64,000 nucleotides of DNA from Bog-756 sp963704615 (GTDB lineage: Bacteria; Actinomycetota; Acidimicrobiia; Acidimicrobiales; RAAP-2), in the NCBI GenBank assembly GCA_963704615.1, contig OY969923.1, positions 992,001-1,056,000 on the forward strand, in the 5' to 3' direction. Numbering within the stretch: the first letter of the stretch is position 1; every line of letters starts with the position of its first letter. Shown here piece by piece: positions 41,352 through 50,251 of the stretch. A program made the translations under genes and the position numbers. The notes under the pieces are model-generated. The model was not told where the DNA came from. It saw only the letters and a program-made list of their open reading frames with translations, and did not search any database.

Positions 41352-42563
41352 TCAGGCGACTCGGCCGACGCCCACGAAGCCGCCACTGGTGCGCACACCG
41401 GTGATCCAGACCGAGGCACCGGTGTAGGGGGCTTCGATCATCGAGCCACCGCCCACGTACATGGCCACGTGCTCCGATCCCCCCGGTCCGTAGAAGAGCA
41501 GGTCGCCCGGTTCGATGTCGGCCAGGGGGATGTGGGTGGTCATCTCGTACTGGGCGCCTGAGTAGTGGGGCAGGCTGATCCCGACCTGGGCGTAGGCCCA
41601 TTCGACCAGGCCGGAACAGTCGAAGCCGGCCGGGCTCTCACCGCCCCAGACGTAGGGGACGCCGATTTCACGCTCGGCGGCCTGAACGGCACCGGCGGCG
41701 CCGGGGGCCAAGGGTGGGAGGGCTGCGGCGGATACCGAGGCGGTGGCCCCCCCGGAAGATCCTGACCCTCCGCTGGTCTGGGCTGGGGCACTGGCCGCCG
41801 CCGCTTGGGCCTGCTGGGCTGCCGCCACCTTGGCGTTGAACGCCGCGGCCGCTGCCGCCTGGGCCGCAGCCGCCTGTGCGGCTTGCTGCTGAGCCACCAG
41901 GGTCTGGATGTTGGCGTTGACGCTGTTCAGGGTTTGCTGATCCTGTTGGGCGAGTGAACCCGCCTGTGCCGTCTCTGCGCTGAGGTTGTTCCGGGTGGAA
42001 GTGGCCTGGGTCTGGGCCTGCACGAGCGAAGCCTGCGTGGCTTGAAGACGAGCTTGTGCTGCGTGCAGATTGTCGATGGTGGTGGTGACATTGCCGGTGG
42101 CGATCGCCGAGTACTCGGATCGGATGCCGCTCGTGTTGACATTCGAGGAGAACATCTGGGTGACCTGATTGGTGGTGTCGCTGCTGGTGTAGTCGCTGAT
42201 GGCCTCGGTGCGGAGCTGGCTCTGGTCCGAGGTCACCAGGGACTGGTCCTTGGCCACCTCGGCCTGGTTGGCCGCGATCTGTCCGTTGAGTTGGGACAGC
42301 CGGTAATCGGCCGCCGTGACCTGTCCGGTCAGAGACTGGATCTGTGCCTCGGTGGCCTGGATCTTGGCGGTGATCGCCGCCGCCTGCGCACGGGCATCGG
42401 AGATTTGGTCAGCCGAGGCCGGGCGCGACGAAGAAATCACCGTGGAGACGGCAGCCAATGCGGCGGCAAGTGCGATGGTCGAAATGACCCGTCTCAAGGC
42501 CTTCTTTCCGGCAGGGAGAGGCGCACCTGGCTCTGACGTCGAGTACTGCTCGGCGTGAGTCAT
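41352..42563 (-). CDS. Secreted NlpC/P60 peptidoglycan hydrolase with coiled coil
   Basis: Cell-wall endopeptidase of the RipA/CwlO layout, 403 residues. The N-terminal signal-like segment (RRVISTIALAAALAAVSTVISSSRPASA) is followed by a long coiled coil rich in Gln, Ala and Thr (about residues 50-260) with an Ala-rich stretch, then a Ser/Gly linker and a C-terminal NlpC/P60 domain. The catalytic Cys is in PAGFDCSGLVEWAYAQVG, the His in GGSEHVAMYVGGG, and the third polar residue follows near SMIEAPYTG. VPYVWGGESP is the usual entry motif. ATG 42563 is chosen because the signal follows; the frame is open upstream. The coiled coil probably controls access or partner binding at the membrane. Confidence 0.92.
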   Translation of the reverse strand: MTHAEQYSTSEPGAPLPAGKKALRRVISTIALAAALAAVSTVISSSRPASADQISDARAQAAAITAKIQATEAQIQSLTGQVTAADYRLSQLNGQIAANQAEVAKDQSLVTSDQSQLRTEAISDYTSSDTTNQVTQMFSSNVNTSGIRSEYSAIATGNVTTTIDNLHAAQARLQATQASLVQAQTQATSTRNNLSAETAQAGSLAQQDQQTLNSVNANIQTLVAQQQAAQAAAAQAAAAAAFNAKVAAAQQAQAAAASAPAQTSGGSGSSGGATASVSAAALPPLAPGAAGAVQAAEREIGVPYVWGGESPAGFDCSGLVEWAYAQVGISLPHYSGAQYEMTTHIPLADIEPGDLLFYGPGGSEHVAMYVGGGSMIEAPYTGASVWITGVRTSGGFVGVGRVA

Positions 42564-42744
42564 ATCGCCCCACTGTCTAGTCGAACCGGCAACCATCCAC
42601 AAGCACCCCCCCCGGGAAATACCTTGTGAACTGGACCGTTGGTCACGACGAGCCCGACGGGGGCGGGGAGGCCGACCGCCTCCCGGCTCGGCGCCCCGGG
42701 ACCGAGGCAGCCGGCGTACGGCCATCGGGGTAGGGTCCTCGACC

Positions 42745-43437
42745 ATGGGCGAGATCATCGAATTTCCGAGCAATGGAATCACCGGCCACGGCTATATCGC
42801 CACCCCGGCCAATGGTGCGGAATCGACCTCGGGAATCATCGTGTTGCAGGAATGGTGGGGACTGGTGGATCAGATTAAGCACACCTGTGACCGCTTCGCC
42901 GAAGCGGGGTTCACCGCGCTGGCTCCCGATCTCTACCACGGCACGACGGTGCCCCTCACCGAACCCGACGAAGCCGGCAAGCAGATGATGGCGCTCTCGA
43001 TGGACACCGCGGCCAAAGATCTGAGCGGAGCGGTGGACGAGCTGATCCGGCGGACCGGGCGTCCCCACGTGGGGGCGATCGGGTTCTGCATGGGTGGCGG
43101 GCTGGCTCTGGTTCTCGCCACCCAGCGGCCCGACGCGGTCAAGGCGGTTGTGCCGGCCTATGGACTCATCCCTTGGCCTGACGCCCAACCCGACTACACG
43201 GCGTTACAAGCGGCCGTGCAATTGCATGCCGCCGAACAGGACGACTACTTCGATCCGGCGTCGGCCCGCGCCCTCGAAGCCGAGCTTGTCGATCTCGGCG
43301 TCGAGGTTGAGACCTACTTCTATCCGGACGCCGGACACGCCTTCTTCAACGAAGACAGGCCGGAGGCGTACCACGGGCCGTCGGCCGAACTGTTGTGGGA
43401 GCGCACGGTCAGCTTCTTCCGGAGGGTGCTGGCCTGA
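42745..43437 (+). CDS. Dienelactone hydrolase family protein
   Basis: Alpha/beta-hydrolase of 230 residues in the dienelactone hydrolase family. LQEWWGLVDQIKHTCDRFAEAGFTALAPDLYHG contains the conserved Glu; the nucleophile is Cys in GAIGFCMGGGLAL; the acid is in EQDDYFDP and the His in YPDAGHAFFNE. Characterised members hydrolyse dienelactone in chlorocatechol degradation, but most family members have other substrates. ATG 42745 diverges from the NlpC/P60 gene; 36 bases separate it from the next gene. Confidence 0.9.
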   Translation: MGEIIEFPSNGITGHGYIATPANGAESTSGIIVLQEWWGLVDQIKHTCDRFAEAGFTALAPDLYHGTTVPLTEPDEAGKQMMALSMDTAAKDLSGAVDELIRRTGRPHVGAIGFCMGGGLALVLATQRPDAVKAVVPAYGLIPWPDAQPDYTALQAAVQLHAAEQDDYFDPASARALEAELVDLGVEVETYFYPDAGHAFFNEDRPEAYHGPSAELLWERTVSFFRRVLA

Positions 43438-43473
43438 GCGGCGGACCCAGGAGACTCGGGAGGCGGTGGGCGG

Positions 43474-44736
43474 GTGGCTGAGACCGGACTGGTCGAGGAG
43501 TACCTGACGCTCGGTTTGAGGCTGGGCCGCCACATCGACGGCCTGGTCGACGCCTACTACGGCCCTCCGGCCCGGGCGACACAGGTCGAGGTCGAGCCGG
43601 TCCAACCGCCGGACAAGCTGGTGAACGAGGCCAGGAACCTGCTGGCCGCGATCGACGCCGGCGTCCCCCTCGACCCCTCTGTCTCGAGCGGGTCGACGCC
43701 GGACGGCTCGGCTCCGGGGCGCCGCCACTGGCTGCGGGCTCAAGTGGTCGGGTTGCTCACCACCGCCCGCAAGCTGGCCGGCGCCGAAATCGGCTACGCC
43801 GACGAGGTCGAGGCTTGTTATGGCGTGCGGCCCAGTCGGGTGGACGAGGACGTGCTGTTGGAAGCCCACCGGCGCATCGACGAGGTGCTCCCGGGCTCGG
43901 GTCCCCTGGCCGAGCGGTTGGTGGTGTGGCGGGAGTCCCACGCCGTGCCGCCCGACCGCCTGCAGGAGGCGATCAATTCACTGGCCGAAGACCTACGCGA
44001 GAGGACCTTGGCCCTCTTCGGGCTACCCGACGGTGAGCACGTGGAATTCGAACTGGTGTCCAACCAACCCTGGTCGGGGTTCAACTACTACCTCGGCGAC
44101 CTCCACAGCAGGGTGGCGGTCAACGTGGACCTACCCGTGCTGTCGACCGGACTGGCCCACCTGGTGGCCCACGAGTCCTACCCCGGCCACCACACCGAGC
44201 ACACCCGCAAGGAGGTCGGCATGGTGCGGCGCCGCCAGTGGTGGGAGGAGTCCATCTTTCTGGTGGGGACACCGCAGTGCCTGATGGCCGAGGGCCTCGC
44301 CGATCTCGGTCTCGAAGTGGTGATGGGTCGCCGGCCCGAGGCCATCGTGGCTGGCCATCTGCAGCCGCTCGGGATCCGCTACGACGCCGAGGTGGTGGCG
44401 GCCGTGTCCGAAGCCGGCGAGGCCCTGGGCGCGGTCCGGCAGAACGCCGCCTTCCGCCTCCACGAGGACGGTGCCGATGTCGACGAGGTCATCGACGAGG
44501 TCGCCCGTTGGGGTCTGCTCCCCCGGGACCGGGCGGCCAAGGCCGTCGAGTTCCTCACCCATCCCACCTGGCGGGCCTACCTCACCTGTTACGTGGAGGG
44601 CCTGCCTCTCTGCCGGGCCTTCGTCGGGGGCGACCCCGCCCGCTTCGGCCGGTTGCTGTCCGAGCAGCTCACCCCGGACGTCCTGGCTGACCAGATCCGG
44701 ATCGACGACGACCTGAACGGGACAGGGACGAGCTGA
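43474..44736 (+). CDS. DUF885-like zinc-dependent peptidase
   Basis: A 420-residue protein with a metallopeptidase-type motif HESYPGHH at 233-240, inside AHLVAHESYPGHHTEHTRK. The HE-x-x-P-GHH form is typical of the DUF885 family, distant relatives of M32/M3-like peptidases; a downstream Glu helix (LMAEGLADLGLEVVM) would supply the third ligand. The N-terminal half is helical. GTG 43474 is used. The native substrate is unknown. It is probably co-transcribed with the dienelactone hydrolase gene. Confidence 0.78.
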   Translation: MAETGLVEEYLTLGLRLGRHIDGLVDAYYGPPARATQVEVEPVQPPDKLVNEARNLLAAIDAGVPLDPSVSSGSTPDGSAPGRRHWLRAQVVGLLTTARKLAGAEIGYADEVEACYGVRPSRVDEDVLLEAHRRIDEVLPGSGPLAERLVVWRESHAVPPDRLQEAINSLAEDLRERTLALFGLPDGEHVEFELVSNQPWSGFNYYLGDLHSRVAVNVDLPVLSTGLAHLVAHESYPGHHTEHTRKEVGMVRRRQWWEESIFLVGTPQCLMAEGLADLGLEVVMGRRPEAIVAGHLQPLGIRYDAEVVAAVSEAGEALGAVRQNAAFRLHEDGADVDEVIDEVARWGLLPRDRAAKAVEFLTHPTWRAYLTCYVEGLPLCRAFVGGDPARFGRLLSEQLTPDVLADQIRIDDDLNGTGTS

Positions 44737-44812
44737 GAATCCGGTCTGCGACGGGCGCCGGCGTGGCCGGGGCCGTTTGGGTCGCGACATCGAGGAGCCA
44801 TAGCATTGACGC

Positions 44813-45751
44813 ATGTCCCAACGCACAAGACACCTCCCGCGCCGATCGTGTATGTCGTCCCCTGGGTCGAACGAGCGCTTTCTGGCCAAGGCGCCGACGG
44901 TGCCCGCGGACATGAGCTTCCTCGACCTCGAGGACTCGGTCGCCCCCCTCGAGAAGGAGGCGGCCAGGGCCAAGGTGGCCGACGCCATCAAGAACCTGCC
45001 CTGGGACGACCGGGTCCTGTGTGTGCGGATCAACGCGTGGGACACCGAGTGGACCTATGCCGACGTCATCGACGTGGTCTCCAATGCCGGCGAGCGGCTG
45101 GACGAGCTCATGCTGCCCAAGGTGCAGACCGCGGCCGAGGTGGTGGCCCTCGACCTCCTGCTCTCCCAGGTGGAGAAGAAGTGTGGGTTGCCCGTCGGCC
45201 ACATCGGGATCGAGGCCCAGATCGAGACCACCCGGGGCCTGATCAACGTGGAGGAGATCTGTGCCGCCTCGCCGCGTCTCGAAACCATCATCTTCGGTCC
45301 GGCTGACTTCGCCGCCTCGATGGAGATGCCCGTCTTGACCGGCGGGGTGGCCATTCCGGAGTATCCCGGTGACCACTTCAACTACGTCTTCTCGAAGATC
45401 CTGATGGCCGGCCGGACCAACGGGCTGCAGGTCATCGATGGCCCCTTCCTCAAGGTCCGGGAGCTCGACGCGCTGCGCGAGTTCTCGCAGCGGACCCGGG
45501 TGCTCGGTTACGACGGGAAGTGGGCTCTCACCCCCGACCAGGTCGTCGTGCTCAACGAGGTTTACTCGCCCACCCAGGAGCAGTTCGACCGGGCCTGGGC
45601 CATCCTCGACGCCTACCAGAAGGCCACCGAGGACCAGCGGTCAGGCGCTGTCATGTTCGGTGACGAGATGATCGACGAGGCGTCGCGCAAGATGGCCATG
45701 AAGTTCGTCTCCCGTGGTGAGAGGGCCGGCTTGACTCGGTCGACCGGCTGA
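44813..45751 (+). CDS. mcl: HpcH/HpaI aldolase: L-malyl-CoA/beta-methylmalyl-CoA lyase
   Basis: CitE-like C-C lyase of 312 residues. RRSCMSSPGSNERFLAKA opens the barrel; FLDLEDSVAP carries metal-binding acidic residues; MLPKVQTAAEV, IGIEAQIETTRGLINVEEI and IIFGPADFAASM are the family motifs, and YDGKWALTPDQV ends the core. Its style and length match the actinobacterial enzyme of the ethylmalonyl-CoA pathway, which splits beta-methylmalyl-CoA into glyoxylate and propionyl-CoA. The methylsuccinyl-CoA dehydrogenase and MaoC hydratase genes nearby support this. ATG 44813. Confidence 0.8.
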   Translation: MSQRTRHLPRRSCMSSPGSNERFLAKAPTVPADMSFLDLEDSVAPLEKEAARAKVADAIKNLPWDDRVLCVRINAWDTEWTYADVIDVVSNAGERLDELMLPKVQTAAEVVALDLLLSQVEKKCGLPVGHIGIEAQIETTRGLINVEEICAASPRLETIIFGPADFAASMEMPVLTGGVAIPEYPGDHFNYVFSKILMAGRTNGLQVIDGPFLKVRELDALREFSQRTRVLGYDGKWALTPDQVVVLNEVYSPTQEQFDRAWAILDAYQKATEDQRSGAVMFGDEMIDEASRKMAMKFVSRGERAGLTRSTG

Positions 45752-45800
45752 GCTCGGGGCACCAGCCCGAGCGGCGAGCGGAAGGGGCGCGTCGTCAAGG

Positions 45801-46541
45801 TCAGAAGGTGAACTCGCGGCGCCATTCGTCGAGCACGGTGAGGTCACCGACGATGTCGACGACCCCCAGGGTCGGGCGCTGGTACAACAAGAGCTCGAGG
45901 TCGGATGCCGATGCGGTGACGATCAGGTCACTGCCCTCGAGGGGAGCATCTTCTTGTGACTGACGGCCCACCTCGACGCGGTCGGGGCCGATGGAGATGG
46001 CCCATTCCATCCCCACGTCACTGGACCGCAGGGCCAGCACCCGTCCGGAGCCCTGACCGGATCGGTCGCGGGCCTCGAGGAGAGCGTCCAGGATCTCGTC
46101 GATCCCGTCGACCGCCAACTCGACGGGGACGGGGGCAGAGGTGTCGCGGGCTGACTCGGCGTCGTAGCGGTGGATGGCCAGTTCGTGGGCGCAGCGCCGG
46201 GTCACGAAGCCCGCCGAGTGGTCGTTGTCGAACCAGGTCCAGACCTCGACATCGGGAGGAGTGTCGCTGAGGGCGTCGACCAGCTGACGGTGGAGCTCGG
46301 TGACCCACCCGGACAGTTGATCGCCCCCCGGCGGATCGGGGAACGGTGTCTTCTCCTGTCCGGTGCCTTCACACAGGACATGGGTCCAGAATCCGCAGAA
46401 GCTCCCAACGTGGACGGCGAGGTCGGCCACGTCCCAGCCCCCACAGGTGGGCACGGGGGCCGACACCGGTCCGGCCGCCACCGCTTCGCACAGTCCGGCA
46501 CCCTGGATGCGGACGGCGTCGACCAGCGAGGAGTGATCCAC
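45801..46541 (-). CDS. TIGR03083/maleylpyruvate isomerase-like family protein
   Basis: A 246-residue protein of the mycothiol-dependent maleylpyruvate isomerase N-terminal (DinB-like) superfamily common in actinobacteria. VPTCGGWDVADLAVHVGSFCGFWTHVL contains the helix His usual for metal binding, and FVTRRCAHELAIHRYDAE a second His-bearing helix (HE-x3-H type). The C-terminal part (DLIVTASASDLELLLYQRPTL) resembles an SCP2-like domain. GTG 46541 begins 5 bases after the acyl-CoA dehydrogenase stop, so the two are co-transcribed. Reaction unknown. Confidence 0.75.
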   Translation of the reverse strand: MDHSSLVDAVRIQGAGLCEAVAAGPVSAPVPTCGGWDVADLAVHVGSFCGFWTHVLCEGTGQEKTPFPDPPGGDQLSGWVTELHRQLVDALSDTPPDVEVWTWFDNDHSAGFVTRRCAHELAIHRYDAESARDTSAPVPVELAVDGIDEILDALLEARDRSGQGSGRVLALRSSDVGMEWAISIGPDRVEVGRQSQEDAPLEGSDLIVTASASDLELLLYQRPTLGVVDIVGDLTVLDEWRREFTF

Positions 46542-46546
46542 CGCGC

Positions 46547-48172
46547 TCAGGCCCTGGCGTTGGCCAACAACTGGCGGGCGATGACCTTGAGAGCGAGGGT
46601 CTCGTCGGCGCCCTCGAAGATGGAGAGGACCCGGGCGTCCACGAAGTACCGGCTGACGGCGAACTCCTCGGCGTATCCCATCCCGCCGTGGATCTGCATC
46701 GACTCGCGGGTGACCCACTCGGCGGCCCGGCACACATAGGCCTTGACCATCGACGCCTCGAGCGACCCCTCGCCCTTGGACATCAACCGCCCCACCTCGT
46801 AGGTGAATTGCCGGGTCGCCTGGACCAGCACCGCCATCCGGGCCAGCTTGGCCCGGGTCAGTTGATAGTCGACGATGGGGGAGCCGAACACCACTCGGTT
46901 CCGGGCGTAGTCGAGAGCTGCTTCGTACGCGGCTTGCATGACCCCGATGGCCCGAGCCGCCGTCTGCAGCCGGCCGTTCTCGAAACCCTGCATCTGCAAA
47001 TAGAAGCCCCGACCGAGACCCTGCTCGCCGCCGACCAGATTGGCATCGGGTACGAACCAGTCCTCGAAGGCCACTTCGTAGGAGTGCATCCCGCGGTAGC
47101 CCAAGGTGTCGATGGGCCGGCCCTCCATCCGCCCGCCGGGGCCCTTCGGGCGGCCGCTCTCGCCCGAGGTTTGGGTGAGCAGGAATCCGTGACCGTCGGC
47201 CTGGGGCTTCTCCACCAGGAAAAGGGAGAGGCCGCGGTGGGCCTTGGCCCTGTCGGGATCGGTGCGGGCCAGCAGCATGAGCACGTCGGCGCGGGCGGCG
47301 AACGTGCACCACGTCTTCACGCCATTGATCAGCCAGCCACCCTCGGTGGGCGAGGCGGAGGTGGACAGATTGGCCACGTCCGAGCCGAAGTCGGGCTCGG
47401 TGACCGCCACCGCTCCCATCACCTCGGCGGTGGCCAGCCGGGGGAGCCAGATCTGCTTCTGTTCTTCGGTGCCCCCGTGCACCAGCGCCCGGCTCAGGAT
47501 TTCGGGCCGGGTGATCAACGAACCACCCGCCCCGAGGGACCCCCACGAGAGTTCCTCGGTGGCCACCACCATTCCCATGTAGTCGGACTCACCCCCGGTG
47601 GCGAACCCGCCGTACTCCTCGGGTACCGACAGCCCGAACCCACCCATGCCGGCCAGCCCGCCGATGATCGCCTCGGGAATGTCGGTGTTGTCCCGGTGGA
47701 TGTGTTCGGCCTTCGGCCTGATCTGGTCTTCGGCGAAACGATGAAAGGACTCCCTCACCAGCTCGAAGTCGGCGTCGAGGTGGCGGGGTCCCTGCTCCTC
47801 GGCCAGCGTGGCAAGAAACTCCGGGTCCCGGTAGGTGGACACGAAGGCCTCGGCCGGGGCCATCCAGTCGGTGGCCACGCCCCACTGGCTGGACCGGCCG
47901 ACCGTGCGGGTCGCCAGGTCTGCCACCGCGTCGGCGGTGAACGCACAGGCGATCCGGGCCTCGATGTCGCCGTGGGCTCCGTAGGTCAGTGCTGCCTCAG
48001 CGGTGCGCACCGCAGAAGCAGCGTGGGCGACGTCGTAGGCCAGGACCTGGGCCACGTCGGGTCCGCCCCCGGCGGCGAGGGCGGTGATCCCGGCGTCGAT
48101 GACCGACTGAGACAGCTCAACGGCGGAGGCGGCGGCGGCCAGGTCGGGCGGGACAACGCGGCTGGGGGTCAC
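46547..48172 (-). CDS. mcd: Acyl-CoA dehydrogenase with N-terminal extension, probable methylsuccinyl-CoA dehydrogenase
   Basis: FAD-dependent dehydrogenase of 541 residues, about 150 longer than normal. Residues 1-140 form an additional helical region (LAYDVAHAASAVRTAEAALTYG, FTADAVADLATRTVGRSSQWG) before the standard acyl-CoA dehydrogenase, which begins around FELVRESFHRFAEDQIRPKAEHI. Core marks are VAVTEPDFGSDVANL, GWLINGVKTWCTFAARADV, YARNRVVFGSPIVDYQLTRAKLARM, IHGGMGYAEEFAVSRYFVDARVLSIFEGADE. Such an extension is known for (2S)-methylsuccinyl-CoA dehydrogenase of the ethylmalonyl-CoA pathway, and mcl- and mesaconyl-CoA-hydratase-like genes lie within 3 kb. The GTG start at 48172 is used. 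Confidence 0.75.
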   Translation of the reverse strand: MTPSRVVPPDLAAAASAVELSQSVIDAGITALAAGGGPDVAQVLAYDVAHAASAVRTAEAALTYGAHGDIEARIACAFTADAVADLATRTVGRSSQWGVATDWMAPAEAFVSTYRDPEFLATLAEEQGPRHLDADFELVRESFHRFAEDQIRPKAEHIHRDNTDIPEAIIGGLAGMGGFGLSVPEEYGGFATGGESDYMGMVVATEELSWGSLGAGGSLITRPEILSRALVHGGTEEQKQIWLPRLATAEVMGAVAVTEPDFGSDVANLSTSASPTEGGWLINGVKTWCTFAARADVLMLLARTDPDRAKAHRGLSLFLVEKPQADGHGFLLTQTSGESGRPKGPGGRMEGRPIDTLGYRGMHSYEVAFEDWFVPDANLVGGEQGLGRGFYLQMQGFENGRLQTAARAIGVMQAAYEAALDYARNRVVFGSPIVDYQLTRAKLARMAVLVQATRQFTYEVGRLMSKGEGSLEASMVKAYVCRAAEWVTRESMQIHGGMGYAEEFAVSRYFVDARVLSIFEGADETLALKVIARQLLANARA

Positions 48173-48288
48173 GGACCAAGGCTACCGAAGAGACCGCAGC
48201 ACGACTCTCGTCCCGATCGGCGACACAGCTCTCCGGTGGCCCGCACGGGCGACACCGCGTCCGGTGGTCCGCCCGGTGCCGGCTTGCC

Positions 48289-48936
48289 TCAGGGCCCAGG
48301 GGCCTGGGCCACCACGGTGACAAGCGGGGGAAGGACCATCGCGTCGTCGCCCGGATCGACTTCGGTCAGGACCTTGAGGTAGTCGGCCACCGGTCCCGGA
48401 CCAGCCCCGGCGGGCGCCTCGGCCCAGGCGTCGACGGTGACCAGGCCGGCGTCACGGGCCAATGAGGGAAGGAGGGCACCGATGTCCGGGTGACGGGCCG
48501 ACGGCATGGAGAACGGATCGCCGTTGATACGGCCTGCAGAGGTGATCGGCTCCTGGGCCACCACCCAACCACCCGGACGCACCGATGCGGCCATGCGGGC
48601 CAGAACCACCGCCGGGTCGTCCACATGGAGGAGGAGAAAGCGGCAGAAGGCGAGGTCGACCGGTTCGGGTAGGCGCAGGTCCTCCCCAGACTGGGTGATG
48701 GCCAGCACCTGACTGTGGGCCGCGGCCGCCTCGGCCACCTCGTCCCGCGCCATCGGATCGCTGTCCACCGCATAGACCCGGCCGTCACGCCCGACGATCT
48801 CGGCCAGCGCCACCGATACATCCCCGCCGCCAGCACCGACGTCGACACACGTCCAGCCGGGGCCGATCCCCAATCGGTCGAGGGCGGTGGCCAGCGGCCG
48901 CCGGTAGACGTCGTCCCGCAGACCCCGCAACTCCAT
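48289..48936 (-). CDS. SAM-dependent methyltransferase
   Basis: Class I methyltransferase of 215 residues. Motif I is CVDVGAGGGDVSVALAE near residue 29, motif II is RVYAVDSDPMARDE with the acidic ribose-binding residue, and AFCRFLLLHVDDPAVVLARMAASVRPGGWVV covers the later strands. The C-terminal part probably binds the substrate, which is unknown. ATG 48936 gives the short N-terminal helix usual for this class; the frame is open further upstream without family resemblance. Confidence 0.82.
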   Translation of the reverse strand: MELRGLRDDVYRRPLATALDRLGIGPGWTCVDVGAGGGDVSVALAEIVGRDGRVYAVDSDPMARDEVAEAAAAHSQVLAITQSGEDLRLPEPVDLAFCRFLLLHVDDPAVVLARMAASVRPGGWVVAQEPITSAGRINGDPFSMPSARHPDIGALLPSLARDAGLVTVDAWAEAPAGAGPGPVADYLKVLTEVDPGDDAMVLPPLVTVVAQAPGP

Positions 48937-49107
48937 CAGGCCACGATACCGGCCCAATTCGGTTCGGGCTTCCCTGCTGTGGAACCCACCGATCCCCGCC
49001 TGGTGGTGGTACGCAGGGATTTCCGGCAGGGGAGTGGGTCCGGCCGGTTCCGGCAATGGCCCGATCGTGCGCGTCGCCGACGCGGGGAGCCGGTATCCTC
49101 GACTGTC

Positions 49108-49539
49108 GTGAGAGTGACGATGATGCTGTGCGACGCGGCACAGGTCTCCGACGGCAAGCTTTACGTGCTCGGCGGCGGTTGGAGCATGACCGGCCCGGAC
49201 CCGGTGCCCTCGGCCATCGCACTCAAGATCGATGTGGGGTGGCACGAGGCGGAATCGGCCCATCACTGGGAACTCTTCCTCGAGGACGCCGATGGCCGCC
49301 CGGTTCTGGTGGACACGCCCGAGGGTGAGCACCCGGTGGAGGTGAGGGGCGAGTTTACGGTGGGCCGTCCTCCTGGTATCCCCGAGGGATCGCCCATCGA
49401 CGTGGCCCTGGCCGTCAACCTGGGTCCCCTGCCTCTGACCCCTGGGACCCGCTACACGTGGCGCATGGCCATCGACGGCGAATCGCACACCGACTGGGTG
49501 CTGGGGTTCACCACGCGGCCGACCTTGGTGCGGGACTGA
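49108..49539 (+). CDS. Hypothetical protein with DUF6941-like start
   Basis: A 143-residue protein beginning MMLCDAAQVSDGKLYVLGGGW after the first three residues, a pattern of small conserved actinobacterial beta-sandwich proteins (the 'DUF6941' type). The remainder alternates short strands (HHWELFLEDADGRPVLV, HPVEVRGEFTVGRPPG, IDVALAVNLGPLPLTPGTRYTWRMAIDG). GTG 49108 is taken as start, with GTG 49114 and ATG 49120 possible. Function unknown. It is divergent from the methyltransferase and 71 bases upstream of the MaoC gene. Confidence 0.7.
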   Translation: MRVTMMLCDAAQVSDGKLYVLGGGWSMTGPDPVPSAIALKIDVGWHEAESAHHWELFLEDADGRPVLVDTPEGEHPVEVRGEFTVGRPPGIPEGSPIDVALAVNLGPLPLTPGTRYTWRMAIDGESHTDWVLGFTTRPTLVRD

Positions 49540-49610
49540 GGACGACCGCCGCCCCCGGCCATGAGCCGGGCACTGGACGGCGGCGACCGGGTCGTACTAC
49601 ACCAACCCTC

Positions 49611-50123
49611 ATGACCACCTACGACCGTCCCTTCGGCCGCTACTTCGAAGACTTCGAGCCGGGCGACATCTACCGCCATTGGCCGGGCAAGACCGTCACC
49701 GAGGCCGACGATCATCTGTTCTGCATGATCACGATGAACCACCACCCGTTGCACATCGATGCCTGGTATGCCGAGCACGAGACGGTGCAAGGGAAGAACG
49801 TCGTGGTGGGCAATCTGGTGTACTCCTTGGTTCTGGGCATGTCCGTCCCCGATGTGAGCGGTGCGGCCATCGCCAATCTCGAGGTCGAGTCGCTCATCCA
49901 CCGGGCACCGACCTTCCATGGCGACACCATCTACGCCGAGACCCGGGTGGTCTCCAAGGTCGAGTCGAAGTCCCGTGACGACCGGGGCGTGGTGACGGTC
50001 GAGTCGAAGGGCTTCAACCAACGGGGGGACGAGGTGTGCTTCTTTCGTCGCAAGGTCATGGTCTGGAAGAGGGCCGGGGCACCTCCCCGCCTGCGTCCCT
50101 ACGGGGACGACGTCTGGGGCTGA
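49611..50123 (+). CDS. MaoC family dehydratase, mesaconyl-CoA hydratase candidate
   Basis: Hotdog-fold hydratase of 170 residues. FGRYFEDFEPGDIYRHWPGKTVTEADDHLFCMITMNHHPLHID contains the conserved region with the catalytic Asp and His; NVVVGNLVYSLVLGMSVPDVSGAAIANLEVESL and APTFHGDTIYAETRVV are the usual later motifs. The spelling closely follows the MaoC proteins that sit with crotonyl-CoA carboxylase/reductase genes in streptomycetes and are assigned to the mesaconyl-CoA hydration step. Together with mcl and mcd this gives three steps of the ethylmalonyl-CoA pathway; the reductase and mutase genes are not in the window. Confidence 0.78.
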   Translation: MTTYDRPFGRYFEDFEPGDIYRHWPGKTVTEADDHLFCMITMNHHPLHIDAWYAEHETVQGKNVVVGNLVYSLVLGMSVPDVSGAAIANLEVESLIHRAPTFHGDTIYAETRVVSKVESKSRDDRGVVTVESKGFNQRGDEVCFFRRKVMVWKRAGAPPRLRPYGDDVWG

Positions 50124-50251
50124 TCGATCTGATCGATCTGACCCGCCTAGGCCCTTCCGCCGTCGCGGCCGCCCCCGGTTCGAGCTCGAGTCTGACCAAC
50201 CCGCCGGCGGCGAAGACGGTCCTGGTCCGCGATCCCCGCCAGGTGCGGGCC

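Noticed and set aside
45801..47546. 581-codon leftward frame joining the TIGR03083-type protein to upstream sequence
   Set aside because: Only the part from GTG 46541 resembles a family; the rest overlaps the acyl-CoA dehydrogenase gene in another frame.
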